Shown: positions 34,346 to 44,250, counted from the first letter of the stretch. The stretch is DNA of 64,000 bases from Bettongia penicillata ogilbyi (GCA_023548195.1 JAJHZJ010000496.1:9930070-9994069); one strand, 5' to 3'. The notes: a model not told the origin generated them from the sequence alone. A program made the numbers and translations.

Positions 34346-35155
34346 AGAGTGAATTGAATAGGATGGGACCATATCTTAAAAGAAATTAAGGTAAATGGTG
34401 AGAGAGAAATGCAGGGGGAGGAAAAAGGGTGAAATGGAATGGGGTAAATTATATCTCATTCAAGAGGCAAGCAGGAGACTTTTTAGTGGAGGGAAAAAGA
34501 GGAGAGCTGAGAAAAAACAAGAAGTTTACCCTCATCACATTAGACTAAAGGAAAGAATAAAATGCACACTCATTTTGGTATGAAAACCTATCTTACAATA
34601 CAGGAAAGTGGGGGAGAAGGAGATAAGCAAAGGGGGGATGATGGGAGGGAGGGCAATGGGAGGAGGGAGCAATTTGAAGTCAACACTCTTGGGGAGGGAC
34701 AGGATCAAAAAATAGAAGAGAAACAATGAGGGGCAGAGTAGGATGGAGGGAAACACAGTTAGTCTTACACAACATGACTATTATGGAAGTCATTTGCAAA
34801 ACTACACAGATATGGCCTATATTGAATTGCCTGCCTTCCCAAAGGGAATGGGTGGGGAGGGAGGGATGGGGAGAATTTGGAAGTCAAAGTTTTAGGAACA
34901 ACTGTTGAGTATTGTTGTTGCTACTAGGAAATAAGACATACAGTTAATGGGGAATAGAAAGTCATCTGGCCCTACAGGACAAAAGAGAAGATGGGGACAA
35001 GAGAAGGGAGGGATGATAGAAGAGAGGGCAGATTGGTGATAGGGAAAATTAGAATGCTTGGTGTATTGGGGTGGGGGGAAGAGATAAAAGGGGCGAAAAT
35101 TTAGAACCCAAAATTTTGTGAAAATGAATGTAAAAAGTTAAATAAATAAAAAAAT

Positions 35156-35169
35156 AAAATAATAATATC
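35156..35169. repeat. Target-site duplication, right copy (HAL1)
   Basis: Exact repeat of 32391-32404, directly after the A-rich HAL1 tail. Confidence 0.85.
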
Positions 35170-35179
35170 AATAAAAATA

Positions 35180-35440
35180 ATATCAGCTAGTATTTGTATA
35201 ATGCTTTAAGGGTTTGCACATTGTTTTATGTTAGCTTGTTTTTTCATTTGATCACACAAGTTTGAGCATTATTTTTATTCCTATTTTACAGATAAAGAAA
35301 CTGAGTCTAAAAGCTACTAACGATTTGCCAATATCACACTTAGTAAGTCATTTCCAATTAGTTTTGAGGCAGTATAAAAATCATTCCTTTTAGTTCTGAA
35401 TCCAATACTTTAAACACTGTTCCACCTTGCTACCTTGTCT
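35180..35440 (-). mobile_element. MIR relic, minus strand
   Basis: TATTTTTATTCCTATTTTAC, AGATAAAGAAACTGAGTC and CACACTTAGTAAGTCA follow MIR in reverse. The head ends near GTTCCACCTTGCTACC. The HAL1 inserted just to its left. Confidence 0.75.
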
Positions 35441-35547
35441 GGAAAGTCCTGAATTTTTTCAAGACAGAGAAGTCCTTTCCCTTAGAATTACCAACTCTTC
35501 TTCCATTTGCACTCCTCCTCCCTAAACTCATATATTCTATTAATCAG

Positions 35548-36240
35548 TGTTGAAGGGAAGTGAGGATGTTTGACCTAGAGAAAAGAAGGCTTAAGGAAGT
35601 AATGTGAAAGCTGGCTTTGAGCATCTGAAAGGACTTTGAGTGGAAGAGGAACTATACTTCTGGTGACAGTGGCTGGGAGGTAAATTTAAGTTTAATGAAA
35701 GGACGAAGATTCCTCATCTTTGCTGTTGGTGACTCATTTCAGTCATGTCTGACTCTTCATGACCCCATGTGTTGTTTTCTCATCAAAGATACTGGAGTGA
35801 TTTGCCACTTCCTTCTGCAGTTCATTTTATAGATGAGGAAACAGAGGCCAACAAGGTTAAATGACTTGCCCAGGGTTACGTAGATAATAAGTGTCTGAGC
35901 CCAGATTCGAACTTAAATCTTTCTGACTCCAAGCCCAGCATTCTATCCATTGTGCCACCTAGCTGCTCTAACTCTTAGAGGCATCCAAAAGGGAAATGAC
36001 TGACTTGGGAATTAGGAGGCATCTTTCAATCTAAAGATGTTCAAGTAGGGACTTAACTCTGTGGAACGGGGTGCCTCAGGATTTAGTAGGTTCCCTCTCT
36101 CTTGAGATCTTCAAATGGAGGCTGGATGACCTGCATCCATGTGTGTTGTAGGGGAAATGATTTTCCATGGGTGGACTGATTGTGTGACCTCTGGGTTCCC
36201 TTATAATTAGGTCATTCTGTGAATGTGTTATTGAGAACCT
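35548..36240 (+). mobile_element. CR1/L3 LINE 3' fragment, plus strand, split by SINE1
   Basis: Part one (35548-35721) carries GAGGATGTTTGACCTAGAGA, AAGAAGGCTTAAGG and AGGTAAATTTAAG. Part two (35967-36240) continues with TTAGAGGCATCCAAAAGGGA, GCCTCAGGATTTAGTAGG and AATGGAGGCTGGATGACC. These encode the LGMFSLEKRRL- and RLDD-type C-terminus in intact CR1. The SINE1 at 35722-35966 interrupts it. Confidence 0.75.
35722..35966 (-). mobile_element. Marsupial SINE1 inside CR1/L3, minus strand
   Basis: CAGTCATGTCTGACTCTTCA, GATACTGGAGTGATTTGCCA, GACTTGCCCAGGGTTACG and CATTGTGCCACCTAGCTGCT give the complete family in reverse. The CR1 reading resumes on the other side, so the SINE1 is the younger of the two. 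Confidence 0.9.
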
Positions 36241-36590
36241 CTCCCTAACAGCTTTTCTCCTGGCATCTTTTTTCATTGAAAATTCCTGCTACATTATTAA
36301 CCAAAAAAAAAAAGGATTTAAGCAGCTGATGAAATCTGATTTTCTATTACCAAGGGAAGCAAAATATGAATTATCTTAATGCATTAATACTTACCCCACT
36401 ACCACCAAATCACTTTTAAAATGCCAGTCCCTAGATATTGCCATTTATTAAAAACTGTGCATGGTACTAGATGTTAAGAAGATTGTCTAGTCAGGTTCAG
36501 CTATAGACAGACAAGTCCTCAGTTTGGGTTAACATCACTGGAGCATTTTGATAAAGTTGAAGATTTGAAACATTCTTTCAACAAAATAAA
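36241..36590. other. No recognised feature
   Basis: AT-rich, with an A12 run at 36303. No family seen. Confidence 0.35.
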
Positions 36591-36591
36591 A

Positions 36592-36745
36592 TAAGGGTTG
36601 TCAAACTATAGCCCAAGAACCAAACTTGACCCTGGCCCACTGATTATTTTTGTACAGCCAGAGAACTAAGAAGGGTTTTTACAATGAAAACCAAACAGAG
36701 GGCCATATTTGTCCCTAAGGCAATAGTTTGCCAACACTTAACTAG
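36592..36745. mobile_element. hAT-Charlie-type non-autonomous element
   Basis: GGGTTGTCAAACTATAGCCC at the left mirrors CAATAGTTTGCCAACACTT at the right. Both are the well-known GGGTTGGCAAACTATGGCCC hAT end. The centre has ATTATTTTTGTACAGCC. About 150 bp and no transposase. Confidence 0.8.
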
Positions 36746-36854
36746 AAAATGGAAGAAGCATTTAAACGTTTACACTTCTTGTCTTTAGAGTTTCAAAAAC
36801 GTCCACTAAAACAATGCAAGTTGTGGCATCACTTTCTTAACATCAAGGACAAAC

Positions 36855-37000
36855 AATGACTGTTACTGTATACTGTGTTCTCTTGGTTCTGCTCATTTTG
36901 CTCTGTTATTTCATTCCAGTCTATCCGTGTTTTTCTAAGATCATTGAGCTCATCCTTTCCTCACAGTAGTATTCTATCACAATCATATGCCACAGCTTAA
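36855..37000 (-). mobile_element. L1 ORF2 C-terminal scrap, minus strand
   Basis: CTAAGATCATTGAGCTCATC and GTAGTATTCTATCACAATCA match the MEYY-coding region seen at 7090-7160. Only about 145 bp survives. Confidence 0.75.
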
Positions 37001-37394
37001 AAGATTGGGCTTTAGAATTAAGAACTGTTCTGTGGGTCCTATGACTCTGAGGATGAAGTTTGCAAGATTTTCATGGGTGACTCAGGAGGCGGGTTTTCCA
37101 AAGATGTGCTGAGTGCCCTTAGGAATAGTCACTCTGCAATCTGATACTAGGAACTAATGATAATGAAGGACACTCAGAGATTATCCCCTATCCCTACCAA
37201 TGGTGGAATGGCAGCTCTCTGAGGCCAGGAGGTGTTTCATTTGTGTATTTATATCCTCAGGACCAAGCATAATGTCAGACTTGTACTTTAAGGTCTGGGC
37301 CTAATATCTCATCTATAAAGAAGTCACAGTAAAGATTTTCTCCAGAAATGTAATAATTTGACTGTATTTTAACAGCCTTGGAGAGTTGCCTCAG
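37001..37394. other. Mostly unrecognised, with an L2-like end
   Basis: At 37205-37285, GCTCTCTGAGGCCAGGAGGT followed by CATAATGTCAGAC resembles an L2 3' end (plus strand). The rest is unassigned. Confidence 0.4.
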
Positions 37395-37515
37395 ATACTA
37401 AGATGTGAAGTGACCAATACAGGGTCACATAGCAAGTATATGTCAGGGGCAAGAATTAAACTGAGATCTTCCCAACCCCAAGGCCAATATTCCAGCCACC
37501 ACACTAAGATATGTG
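37390..37515 (-). mobile_element. MIR scrap, minus strand
   Basis: GGGTCACATAGCAAGTATAT and ATTAAACTGAGATCTTCCC are the core and head in reverse. Confidence 0.6.
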
Positions 37516-37684
37516 GAACATACTAAGCACTGGATATAACTGTTCCACTGGGTTCTCCTTCCTCTTTTCATATAGTAAAGAATTATCCATATACTGATAT
37601 TTCCATCATTCATGAACGTCAGGTTGAGAAGGAAATAGAGAAAAGAACTCGTGACAAAAGAAACTAAGAGTCTGGGTTCAATTC

Positions 37685-37885
37685 AAAGACATATATTTAG
37701 AGCTGAAAGGTGATATAAGAGGCTGTTTAGTCCAACCCCTACATTTTACAGATGAGAAAACTAAGGATCAGGGAATTTAAATAAATTGCCTCAAATCACA
37801 CAGTATCTCAATCCAGATTTGAACTCAGGTCCTCTGACCTAGGAGCCAAGTTTCTTTTTGCTATATCACACTGACTTGCTAATTC
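37685..37885 (-). mobile_element. MIR-type SINE, minus strand
   Basis: TTTAGTCCAACCCCTACATT, TTACAGATGAGAAAACTAAG and GATTTGAACTCAGGTCCTCT are clear family blocks. Confidence 0.8.
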
Positions 37886-37904
37886 AGCTAGAGAAATATA
37901 AAGT

Positions 37905-38060
37905 ACCTATTATAGTCAATCAATCCATCAGCAAACATGTATCACTATGTACTAAGTACTATGCTGTGCTGTGGAGGGGGGGAGTGGGTTGGGGCAATAT
38001 GAAACACTGTGCTAAGTGATAGTACTGTAGTCAAAGATGACCTCAAGAGGCTTATGTTCA
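37905..38060 (+). mobile_element. Old therian repeat, 5' part
   Basis: ATGTACTAAGTACTATGCTG and GACCTCAAGAGGCTTATGTT match the start of the repeat seen more fully at 48625-49190. An internal partial doubling (two GTGCT/CTAAGT phrases) is present. Confidence 0.5.
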
Positions 38061-38589
38061 TCTTCCTAGCTTCCATATTTGTCCATGGTTTCTATGAGCA
38101 AGTAATCAGATCATCATATTATTGACCTGGACATTGATTCCCCTCATCCAGGCACCAGGTTTTTAGATCATCCCAGTTGCATTTTACAAAGGCTCTTTGC
38201 TTGTAAAGGGAGTATCTTTACCCAGTAGTGGGCAATAGACTTATAGGAAGGTTCATTAGAAATGGTCTTGGTTTTTTTTGTACCATTATTCTCTATATGT
38301 ACTATTATTCTCTATATCTGGGCTTTGATGACTCATCAGATTACAACAGAAACATCAAAGTGGGCAGCTGGAAAGACAAATATTTGGAAAAATAAAGAGA
38401 GAGAGGATCTGATTTTATCATGTCATTAGACAAACGAACAATGCAGTCTTCTGTTGTTCCATTTGTTTCCGGGGCAACAAAAGTATTGTGAGAAGCAACT
38501 TCCCAGGAAAGAGTCACTAGTCAGAACCAAGTCCTTCCAAACTTCAACGGACACAGAGACGCTCCCTTAGAACCAGAATGCAGACCAAT
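38061..38589. other. No recognised feature
   Basis: About 530 bp without an identified family. A TATTCTCTATAT phrase is doubled near 38290-38315. Confidence 0.35.
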
Positions 38590-38740
38590 GAAGCTGAATT
38601 AGGAGGCAGAGATTGTAGGTTGAGATCTAGCTCTGCCACTTGCTACCTACCTAAATGGTTGAATGTCCCCCACTTAACCTCTCTGGAACTCAATGTCAAC
38701 CTGAAAGGAAGAATTGGATCATCTCTGAGATCACTTATTG
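38590..38740 (+). mobile_element. MIR-type SINE, plus strand
   Basis: GAATTAGGAGGCAGAGATTG, TCTAGCTCTGCCACTTGCTA and CCACTTAACCTCTCTGGAA give head and core. Confidence 0.75.
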
Positions 38741-38749
38741 TTTTCTTCT

Positions 38750-38985
38750 CCTAAATACCATTTACATAGCACTAAGGTTTTCAAGGTGATTTTTTTCTCA
38801 TTTAATCTTTAGATCAACCTTGAGTTGTAGATACTATTATAAATTCCAATTTTACAGATAAGGAAACTATGGCTAGATAATTTGTTGAGAATCATACAGC
38901 TAGTTAATGACTGAGGGAGAATATGAATTCAGTTCTTTCTGACTTCAATACCAATGCTCTATCCCTGCGTCCCTAGTCACTTACA
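38750..38985 (-). mobile_element. MIR, minus strand
   Basis: TACCATTTACATAGCACTAA, TTTTACAGATAAGGAAACTA and ATCATACAGCTAGTTAATG follow MIR in reverse. With the copy just to the left it forms a tail-to-tail pair. Confidence 0.75.
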
Positions 38986-39034
38986 TGAAGGGAACAATTG
39001 GAGACAATGATACAATGAGCTCATGTTATCTTCA

Positions 39035-39245
39035 TAGTATAGAATCAGAGAGCTAGAGTTGGAGGGTACCTTGGGTAGCAATCTGGTCCTATACTCTCAG
39101 CAATCTGGTCCTATACTCTCATTTTGTTTATGAGGAAATGGAAGTCCAGAGAAGGACAGCAATTTGCCTAAGGTCAGCCAGTAAGTGAAAGAGCCAGGAT
39201 TCAAATCCAGATCTCCTTCCTCTATGTTCAACAATCCTTCCCTTT
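39035..39245 (-). mobile_element. MIR-type SINE with internal 22-bp duplication, minus strand
   Basis: AATCAGAGAGCTAGAGTTGG, GCCTAAGGTCAGCCAGTAAG and GGATTCAAATCCAGATCTCC are family blocks. A perfect 22-bp tandem duplication lies at 39077-39120. Confidence 0.8.
39077..39120. repeat. Perfect 22-bp tandem duplication
   Basis: The unit beginning AGCAATCTGGTCCTATACTC occurs at 39077-39098 and 39099-39120 without a mismatch, so it is recent. Confidence 0.95.
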
Positions 39246-39899
39246 GCACTGTGAGGCTTAGAATGAGCAGACATTCTAGGACAGTCAGAAGACCCCTTCA
39301 AGCATGCAACAGCCCCAGGGTTTACATTCTCTTTCAGGGAAATCAGGGCAGGTCCTATGAAATCACATCACAAAAGACAATATCCCCAAGTGGAGGTGGA
39401 TCTTTCTACGTTACTTAAGACAAAACTGGACTGGTCTGACCAGCATTCATTTCATGAGTCAGACAGCCTAAAAATGGGAACTGGAGAACACAGAAGGAGC
39501 AGAATTTGGAAAAGGACCCTATGGAATGTCAACAGACTTTTCCCTTCACTTTCAAACTGAAAGAAATCCAGAGAAATCATTCAAGGTCATTCTCATCATC
39601 CAAGATAGATAAGGATATATCCTCTCGTTCTCTCCCAGGAGTCTACTCTAAATTCTTACTGAGAGGGAATTCTTCCTTATAACAAACCCAAAGCCTCAAA
39701 GCTCCAGGGACAATCCCTTTTTACTCTTTTGGCTTGTTTTCCTTCCAGTGGGTTTTAAAAATAGCTTCTCACCCCTCTTTAGCTTTAAGATCCTTATATT
39801 TTTAGAGATTTCAGGCTGACTTGTCCTTTTAGCCTCACTTCATGGTTCTTATTTGCCAGTGCCTTCAATAGTTTTGTAGCCATTTAATTCACTGTGGTT
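39246..39899. other. No recognised feature
   Basis: About 650 bp without a repeat family. Short open frames (39357-39560) have no recognisable motif. Confidence 0.35.
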
Positions 39900-40020
39900 G
39901 GCTCTGTAATGGGGAAATCTGGGTTCAAAGTCCACTCTGATGTTTATAGCCTATGTAACCTTGAATAAGTCAGGTCCCTATTTGTGACCTCAGTTTCCTC
40001 ACTTGTAATCTTTATCAGGC
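39900..40020 (+). mobile_element. MIR-type SINE scrap, plus strand
   Basis: AAATCTGGGTTCAAAGTCCA and GACCTCAGTTTCCTCACTTG are core phrases. Confidence 0.65.
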
Positions 40021-40074
40021 ACTACCATTATGAATAACAAATTTAATGGAATTTTTACCCAGTGTATTGTATGT

Positions 40075-40230
40075 GTTGAAAATATCAATAGCTTTTTAAT
40101 CACTTGGATAAATTCATGGATGATACATCTATAATGCATTTGATAATTCTTATCTATAAGTCTGTATGGGTTGAAAATATGAATGATTTTTTAATAACTC
40201 AGATAAATTCATAGATGACAAATCCATCTT
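40075..40230. repeat. 95-bp-period direct repeat, AT-rich
   Basis: GTTGAAAATATCAATAGC at 40075 recurs as GTTGAAAATATGAATGAT at 40170, and GATAAATTCATGGATGA recurs as GATAAATTCATAGATGA. There are about 1.6 units with roughly 15-20% mismatch by eye. Confidence 0.8.
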
Positions 40231-40549
40231 GGCTTTGATTCAATTAGATTCAACAAGCATTTATTATTTAGTTTAATCAAGGAGTTCTAGTCAAGGGAAA
40301 GAGCAAATAATGAGGTAAATCCTTTTTTAGGGCCTTTGCAAGCAGCAGCATAGGAAGGATAGGGAAATGCCCTTTAGTACCTGCTGTCAGACAGATCCCA
40401 TTGATTACAAATGAGTTGGTTGATTCAAACTGCTAAGAGTCAGCTATGAAATAAGTCACATCTTGTACTGACCCATGCCAGACACAATTCCCTTCTTTTC
40501 ACCAATCTCCCCTTTTTGTAGGACATTGGGAATGCAGAAGAGCTAAGCC
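40231..40549. other. No recognised feature
   Basis: Spacer; nothing identified. Confidence 0.35.
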
Positions 40550-40551
40550 CT

Positions 40552-40830
40552 GGGACTTGGGGATGTTGTGTGTGTTTGTCCTTTGTGCTCAAAGAGGATC
40601 ATGACATCAAGATGATGACATGACTTGCAGTTGACTTTGATTTGAGTGAGGGAGGGCTGTGCAAGGTCACCAGCTTCATTTTCTTCTCCTGAGCCATCTG
40701 GGTCCAGTGGCCTGATATTCATCAGGATGCGGGACCTGAGGAAAAATGAAAGGAAGAGGTATTCCTCCCCACCACGTGAAATTAATGTTAGCCTTAGAAC
40801 AGGGCCCACATGCCTATGTGAGTAGCTAGA
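40552..40830 (+). mobile_element. Unresolved interspersed repeat, copy A
   Basis: TCCTTTGTGCTCAAAGAGGA, CATGACATCAAGATGATGAC and TTGAGTGAGGGAGGGCTG have clear counterparts at 55550-55650 (CATCTTTGAAGTGGATCAAT, ATGATATCATGAGGATGAT, GAAGTGAGGCAGCATTG). I recognise the sequence as a common marsupial repeat but cannot name its class. Confidence 0.55.
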
Positions 40831-41105
40831 AAGAATCTGGAGCCTGCTGGATGAAGAATGGTGAGAGAAATGTCTAGATAATACCCAGTTCTTGGAATTC
40901 TTGTGTTGTTATTGAAATTCTACCTATTAGATATAGGAGTGGGCATTTCTTGAACAATGATGCACTGGAATTCAGTATTCTAAACAGAAAATAGGGATAT
41001 CCTAAGCCAGTGTCAGACTCAGAAGATGCCTCTTAAGCAACCCCAAGTTCAAATGTTGCAAAATCTAGCCTGCTATTAGAGAAGCTGAGAATTCCTGTGG
41101 GTTCC
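40831..41105. other. No recognised feature
   Basis: Spacer leading into the tandem-repeat region. It could be part of the same LTR-like unit. Confidence 0.3.
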
Positions 41106-41107
41106 TG

Positions 41108-41500
41108 AGCAGTATCAGAGCAAAGACTTGGGCTTTGTATTCTCTAATTATTATTCAGATGGTTTGAGATGATAGGAAAGGGACTGACTACTAGAAACCC
41201 CAAAATCATTTTTATTCTGAGAAGTCCAGGCCCTCAGGGTAGTATTATAAACCTGGATATCTGTATGGAAGGGAACTTGAACATCAGAGGATCAACCTGT
41301 CTAGCCATCCCAAGTTCATTTCCCCATTGAGGAGAGTCCAAGCCACAGGGTGGTGCTATGGATCTGGGGAACTGAGTGATGTTCATTAGAACTTCACAAG
41401 TTGTCCTACTAGGCACCAGTTGTTGTGTTTCCCCTTATGAGAGGAGTCCAAAACACAATTCTAATTATGACTTTGGAGAACTGAAATACCCAAGGAAAAA
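41108..41500. repeat. About 111-bp tandem repeat, 3+ units, possibly inside an LTR
   Basis: Unit boundaries recur at about 41221, 41332 and 41443. Each shows a CTAG...CCC / TTTCCCC-like run, then GAG, then AGTCCAAGCCACAGGGTGG-type sequence and a GGAACTGA-like phrase. Units differ by about 30-40%, so the array is old. A related unit lies at 53440-53565. Tandem units of this size occur in some retroviral LTRs, but no LTR ends are proven. Confidence 0.6.
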
Positions 41501-42034
41501 GAGGAACTTGCCAGAGAGGAAGGAGAATTCTGTCATTTGTATTTTCATGAATCTTTTATGTATTTTCTATGTGGCATAGTAAAGGTTATCTCATACATAA
41601 TATTTACATAGTTTACTATGAAATCTTGTATAAGATTGGGAGGTGCATACTTAAATTAATCAAATTCTAGAAATGCACCATGTTTGGAGATTTCCCTAGG
41701 GTAAAATCTGACTGTGACCATCACATGCCACAGTGACTTGGAAAGGCTGTCCACTCTCCCTCCAAAAAAATGAACCCAATCTGTGTAATCTCAGAGTCAG
41801 GGACTCTAGGCCATAGAAGCAAACTAAGTGGCTGCCGTTTATAAAGGTCCGTGACTGTTCTCACCTTGGGAAACCCCAATTTACATAAAGCAAGGTCTTA
41901 AGTTTATATTCCAGCAGAGGAATCCACAATAAACGAATAACAATAAAACATAATTATATAGATATATAAGATAGATGCAAGCAAAGAGCTTTCTTAGATC
42001 AGAGGAGGCAAAATCATTACAGTTTGGGGAAATC
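41501..42034. other. No recognised feature, possible LTR continuation
   Basis: ATTTTCTATGTGGCATAGTA then TTATCTCATACATAATATT is AT-rich, like the sequence downstream of the related unit at 53590-53720. The family is not identified. Confidence 0.3.
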
Positions 42035-42265
42035 AAGGGAGTCTTCCTGGAGGAGGTGCCATTTGAGTTGACCTTTTAAAAGACAGAAATTCTGCCAGCA
42101 GATTGGGCAGGAAGGGCACTGTAGTCATAGAGTATGTTCGATGAGATGGAGTTGGGAAAACAAAGAGCATTGGCTGAAGTCCTATTTGTGAAGTGGAATC
42201 ATATGAACCAAGTCTATAAATGAAAGATGGCACCACATCATGGAAGCCCTTTAAGGGACTTCTTA
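42035..42265 (+). mobile_element. Old therian repeat, middle part
   Basis: CTTCCTGGAGGAGGTGCCAT, TTTGAGTTGACCTTTTAAAA and CATGGAAGCCCTTTAAGGG correspond to the central part of the 48625-49190 repeat. Confidence 0.55.
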
Positions 42266-42534
42266 AAGGATAACAGAGAAGATACGACTAGTGGTCTAAT
42301 CCTATAAAGATGGCATCCCATGTTATATCTTTTGGCACACTACTTATCTAACCAGAACAATGGGCTGAATCAAGTAAGGTGAATTTTAATTGGTTTTAAG
42401 ATCTCAGAAAACCTTCAAAAGTCTAAAATAGGAGAGAGAATTTAACCTAGTAAATATTTATTAAGCACCTCAGTTTGAGGTACTTGTGGATACGAATATA
42501 AAGAATGAAATGACCACCAGGGTCAAGCAGGGAA
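42266..42534. other. Mostly unrecognised, with a repeat start
   Basis: GTAAATATTTATTAAGCACC at 42450 begins another partial copy of the old therian repeat, ending by 42530. Confidence 0.45.
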
Positions 42535-42735
42535 ATGTGGCTGGACAATAATTTGAAAAATATCCAGAGGTCTTAATACAATTCAAGCTCAGTAGCTAGA
42601 AATTTGTTTTAATAGCTGAAAGTAGATAATGTGAGTATAGGCAGCATTTAGAGAGCTATACTGACTAGAATAAGAAAGGTCCCCTTTTCTGAACAGACCA
42701 CACTTGAAATATTATGATCAGTACTGGGCACACTC
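42535..42735 (+). mobile_element. CR1/L3 RT-downstream fragment, plus strand
   Basis: GAAATGTGGCTGGACAATAA, GAGGTCTTAATACAATTCAA, AGACCACACTTGAAATATTA and GATCAGTACTGGGCACAC match the C-terminal coding part of CR1. It stops where L2 sequence begins. Confidence 0.7.
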
Positions 42736-43490
42736 CAATTCAACTTCCACTCAGCTGACAAACTGACCTGCCCTAAAAGCACAGCTCTGATCATATCCAC
42801 CCCTAGTCAATAAAATCCAGTGGCTGCCATCACCTTAGAAACAGAAAATCCCTTCTATGAACCTTTATAACCTGCCCACTCCAACTTATTACACCTATCC
42901 TCAGAGCCCATGCCCCCTCCATATGTTCTACAAACAATGACGTTAGCCTCCTCGCTGTTCCTAGCACAAGATACTCCATCTTCTAACTTCAGGCATTTTC
43001 ACTGCCTTTCTCCCATATCTGGTATTCTTTCCTTCCTCTTCTTTGCCTCCTGGTTTCCCTAACTTCTTTCAAGTCTCAGCTAATATTTAACCTTCTCTAA
43101 AAGGCTTTTTCTGATCTCCCTTAAGGCTTCCCTCAGTTATTTGTCTCTCTTTGTCTGTCTGTCTCTGTCTTTCCATCTCTGTCTCTCTCTGTCTCGGTCT
43201 CTATCTCTATTTCTGTCTCTGTCTCTATATGTATTATGTATTTTGAATATACATACATATATACACATGTGTTTGTATATATAAATATGTATATATAAAC
43301 ACATATGTAACATGTGTGTCATATATGCCTATATGCATATGTGGTTTGCATTGAATTACTTACATGTCACCTCCTCGATTACACTCTGAACTTCTTGAGA
43401 GCAGGAACTGTCCTTTCTTTCACTATATCTCCAGAGATTAGTTCAGTGCCTGGCACACAGTAGGCATTTAGTGAATGCTTCTTAACTGAT
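42736..43490 (+). mobile_element. L2 LINE 3' region, plus strand, with simple-repeat insert
   Basis: GACAAACTGACCTGCCCTAA, CTTTATAACCTGCCCACTCC, TCCTCGCTGTTCCTAGCACA and CAAGTCTCAGCTAATATTTA give the L2 C-terminal coding order. The tail (43380-43490) reads CTTGAGAGCAGGAACTGTCC, GTGCCTGGCACACAGTAGGC. A simple repeat (43138-43335) separates body and tail. Confidence 0.8.
43138..43335. repeat. (CTCTGT)n and (TATG)n simple repeats within L2
   Basis: TCTGTCTCTGTCTTTCC-type units are followed by TATACATACATATATACACA stretches. Confidence 0.9.
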
Positions 43491-43494
43491 TGAA

Positions 43495-43810
43495 TAACTG
43501 TAAACAGAGGCTGGATGACCCTTGGTTAGAGATGATGTGGAGGGGATTCTCTCCAGTCATGAACTGGATTAAATGGTCTCTAAGGCTGATCGACTGATGT
43601 TCTGATAGAGATACTGATAAACTGAAAGAAGAGCAGGATGAGATGACCAAGACAGGTTGGGGATTATAGAGTGGGCCATACTGTAATCAGTTGCACTAGG
43701 ATGATATTAGAGTCCAGTGTGGTATCTGTTTTCAGGTATTTGAAGAATTTCCATGTATAACACAGATTCAGCTTGTCCTGACTGGTCCCAAAGGGCTGGA
43801 CTCTCCCTCT
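43495..43810 (+). mobile_element. CR1/L3 fragments in rearranged order, plus strand
   Basis: 43500-43605 (AAACAGAGGCTGGATGACCC, GGAGGGGATTCT) is the extreme 3' end of CR1. 43615-43805 (GATACTGATAAACTGAAAGA, TTTCAGGTATTTGAAGAATT, GTCCCAAAGGGCTGGAC) lies upstream of it in a normal CR1. The second piece continues the CR1 that broke off at 42735. Confidence 0.65.
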
Positions 43811-43899
43811 TTAGATATTCCTACATTCCATTATTTGCTCTTATGCATCACCTTTTTTTCTCTTTACCCCATATTATGTTGCTCTTTTCTTTTTTGGCA
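43811..43899. other. Spacer
   Basis: Probably the L2 body upstream of the following tail. Confidence 0.35.
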
Positions 43900-44015
43900 T
43901 ATGTCACCAGAAGAATGTAAGCCCCTTAAAAAGAGTGGGTCAGTTTTTCTCTTTCCACTTTTGGGACCTGCCTCAACCTAGGTGCTTAATAAAAGTTTAT
44001 TGGATTGAGTTAACT
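43900..44015 (+). mobile_element. L2 3' end, plus strand
   Basis: CCAGAAGAATGTAAGCCCCT and AGGTGCTTAATAAAAGTTTA are the L2 end phrases. Confidence 0.7.
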
Positions 44016-44159
44016 TGAAGTGAATTTGAGTGAACAAAATCAAATGAAATGGAAGCGATTTTAACTAGGGTCCAAGAGGGAGATTTTAGCCTGAGGTATG
44101 AGGACAAGCCTCTTAGTGTTTAGAACTATACAGAAGTGGACTAGGACATGGGTCCCCAT

Positions 44160-44250
44160 CAGCAGCTAACAAGCATTTAAGCTCATGTTTTGTGCCAGGC
44201 ACTGGGGATTCAAAAACATAGAAGGAAGAATCCCTCACTAGAAGTCAGGT
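44160..44250 (+). mobile_element. Old therian repeat, 5' end
   Basis: AGCATTTAAGCTCATGTTTT then GTGCCAGGCACTGGGGATTC is the start motif of the family. Confidence 0.6.

Larger units (their letters stand above)
32405..35155 (+). mobile_element. HAL1 (half-L1) retrotransposon, full length, plus strand
   Basis: It begins GGTGGAGCCAAGATGGCGGA, has a 620-bp GC-rich 5'UTR, one ORF1 (33025-34063), and an 1.1-kb purine-rich 3'UTR with a CA microsatellite. It ends in AATAAATAAAAAAATAAAAT. There is no ORF2. It is bracketed by a perfect 14-bp target-site duplication, so it inserted as a complete ORF1-only unit by target-primed reverse transcription rather than losing ORF2 afterwards. ORF2 protein must have come from a full L1. 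It is the youngest-looking large element in the window, having only two frame breaks in ORF1. Confidence 0.9.

Noticed and set aside
39077..39120. CRISPR-like or regulatory repeat
   Set aside because: Only two abutting units without spacers, inside a SINE. Slippage explains it.
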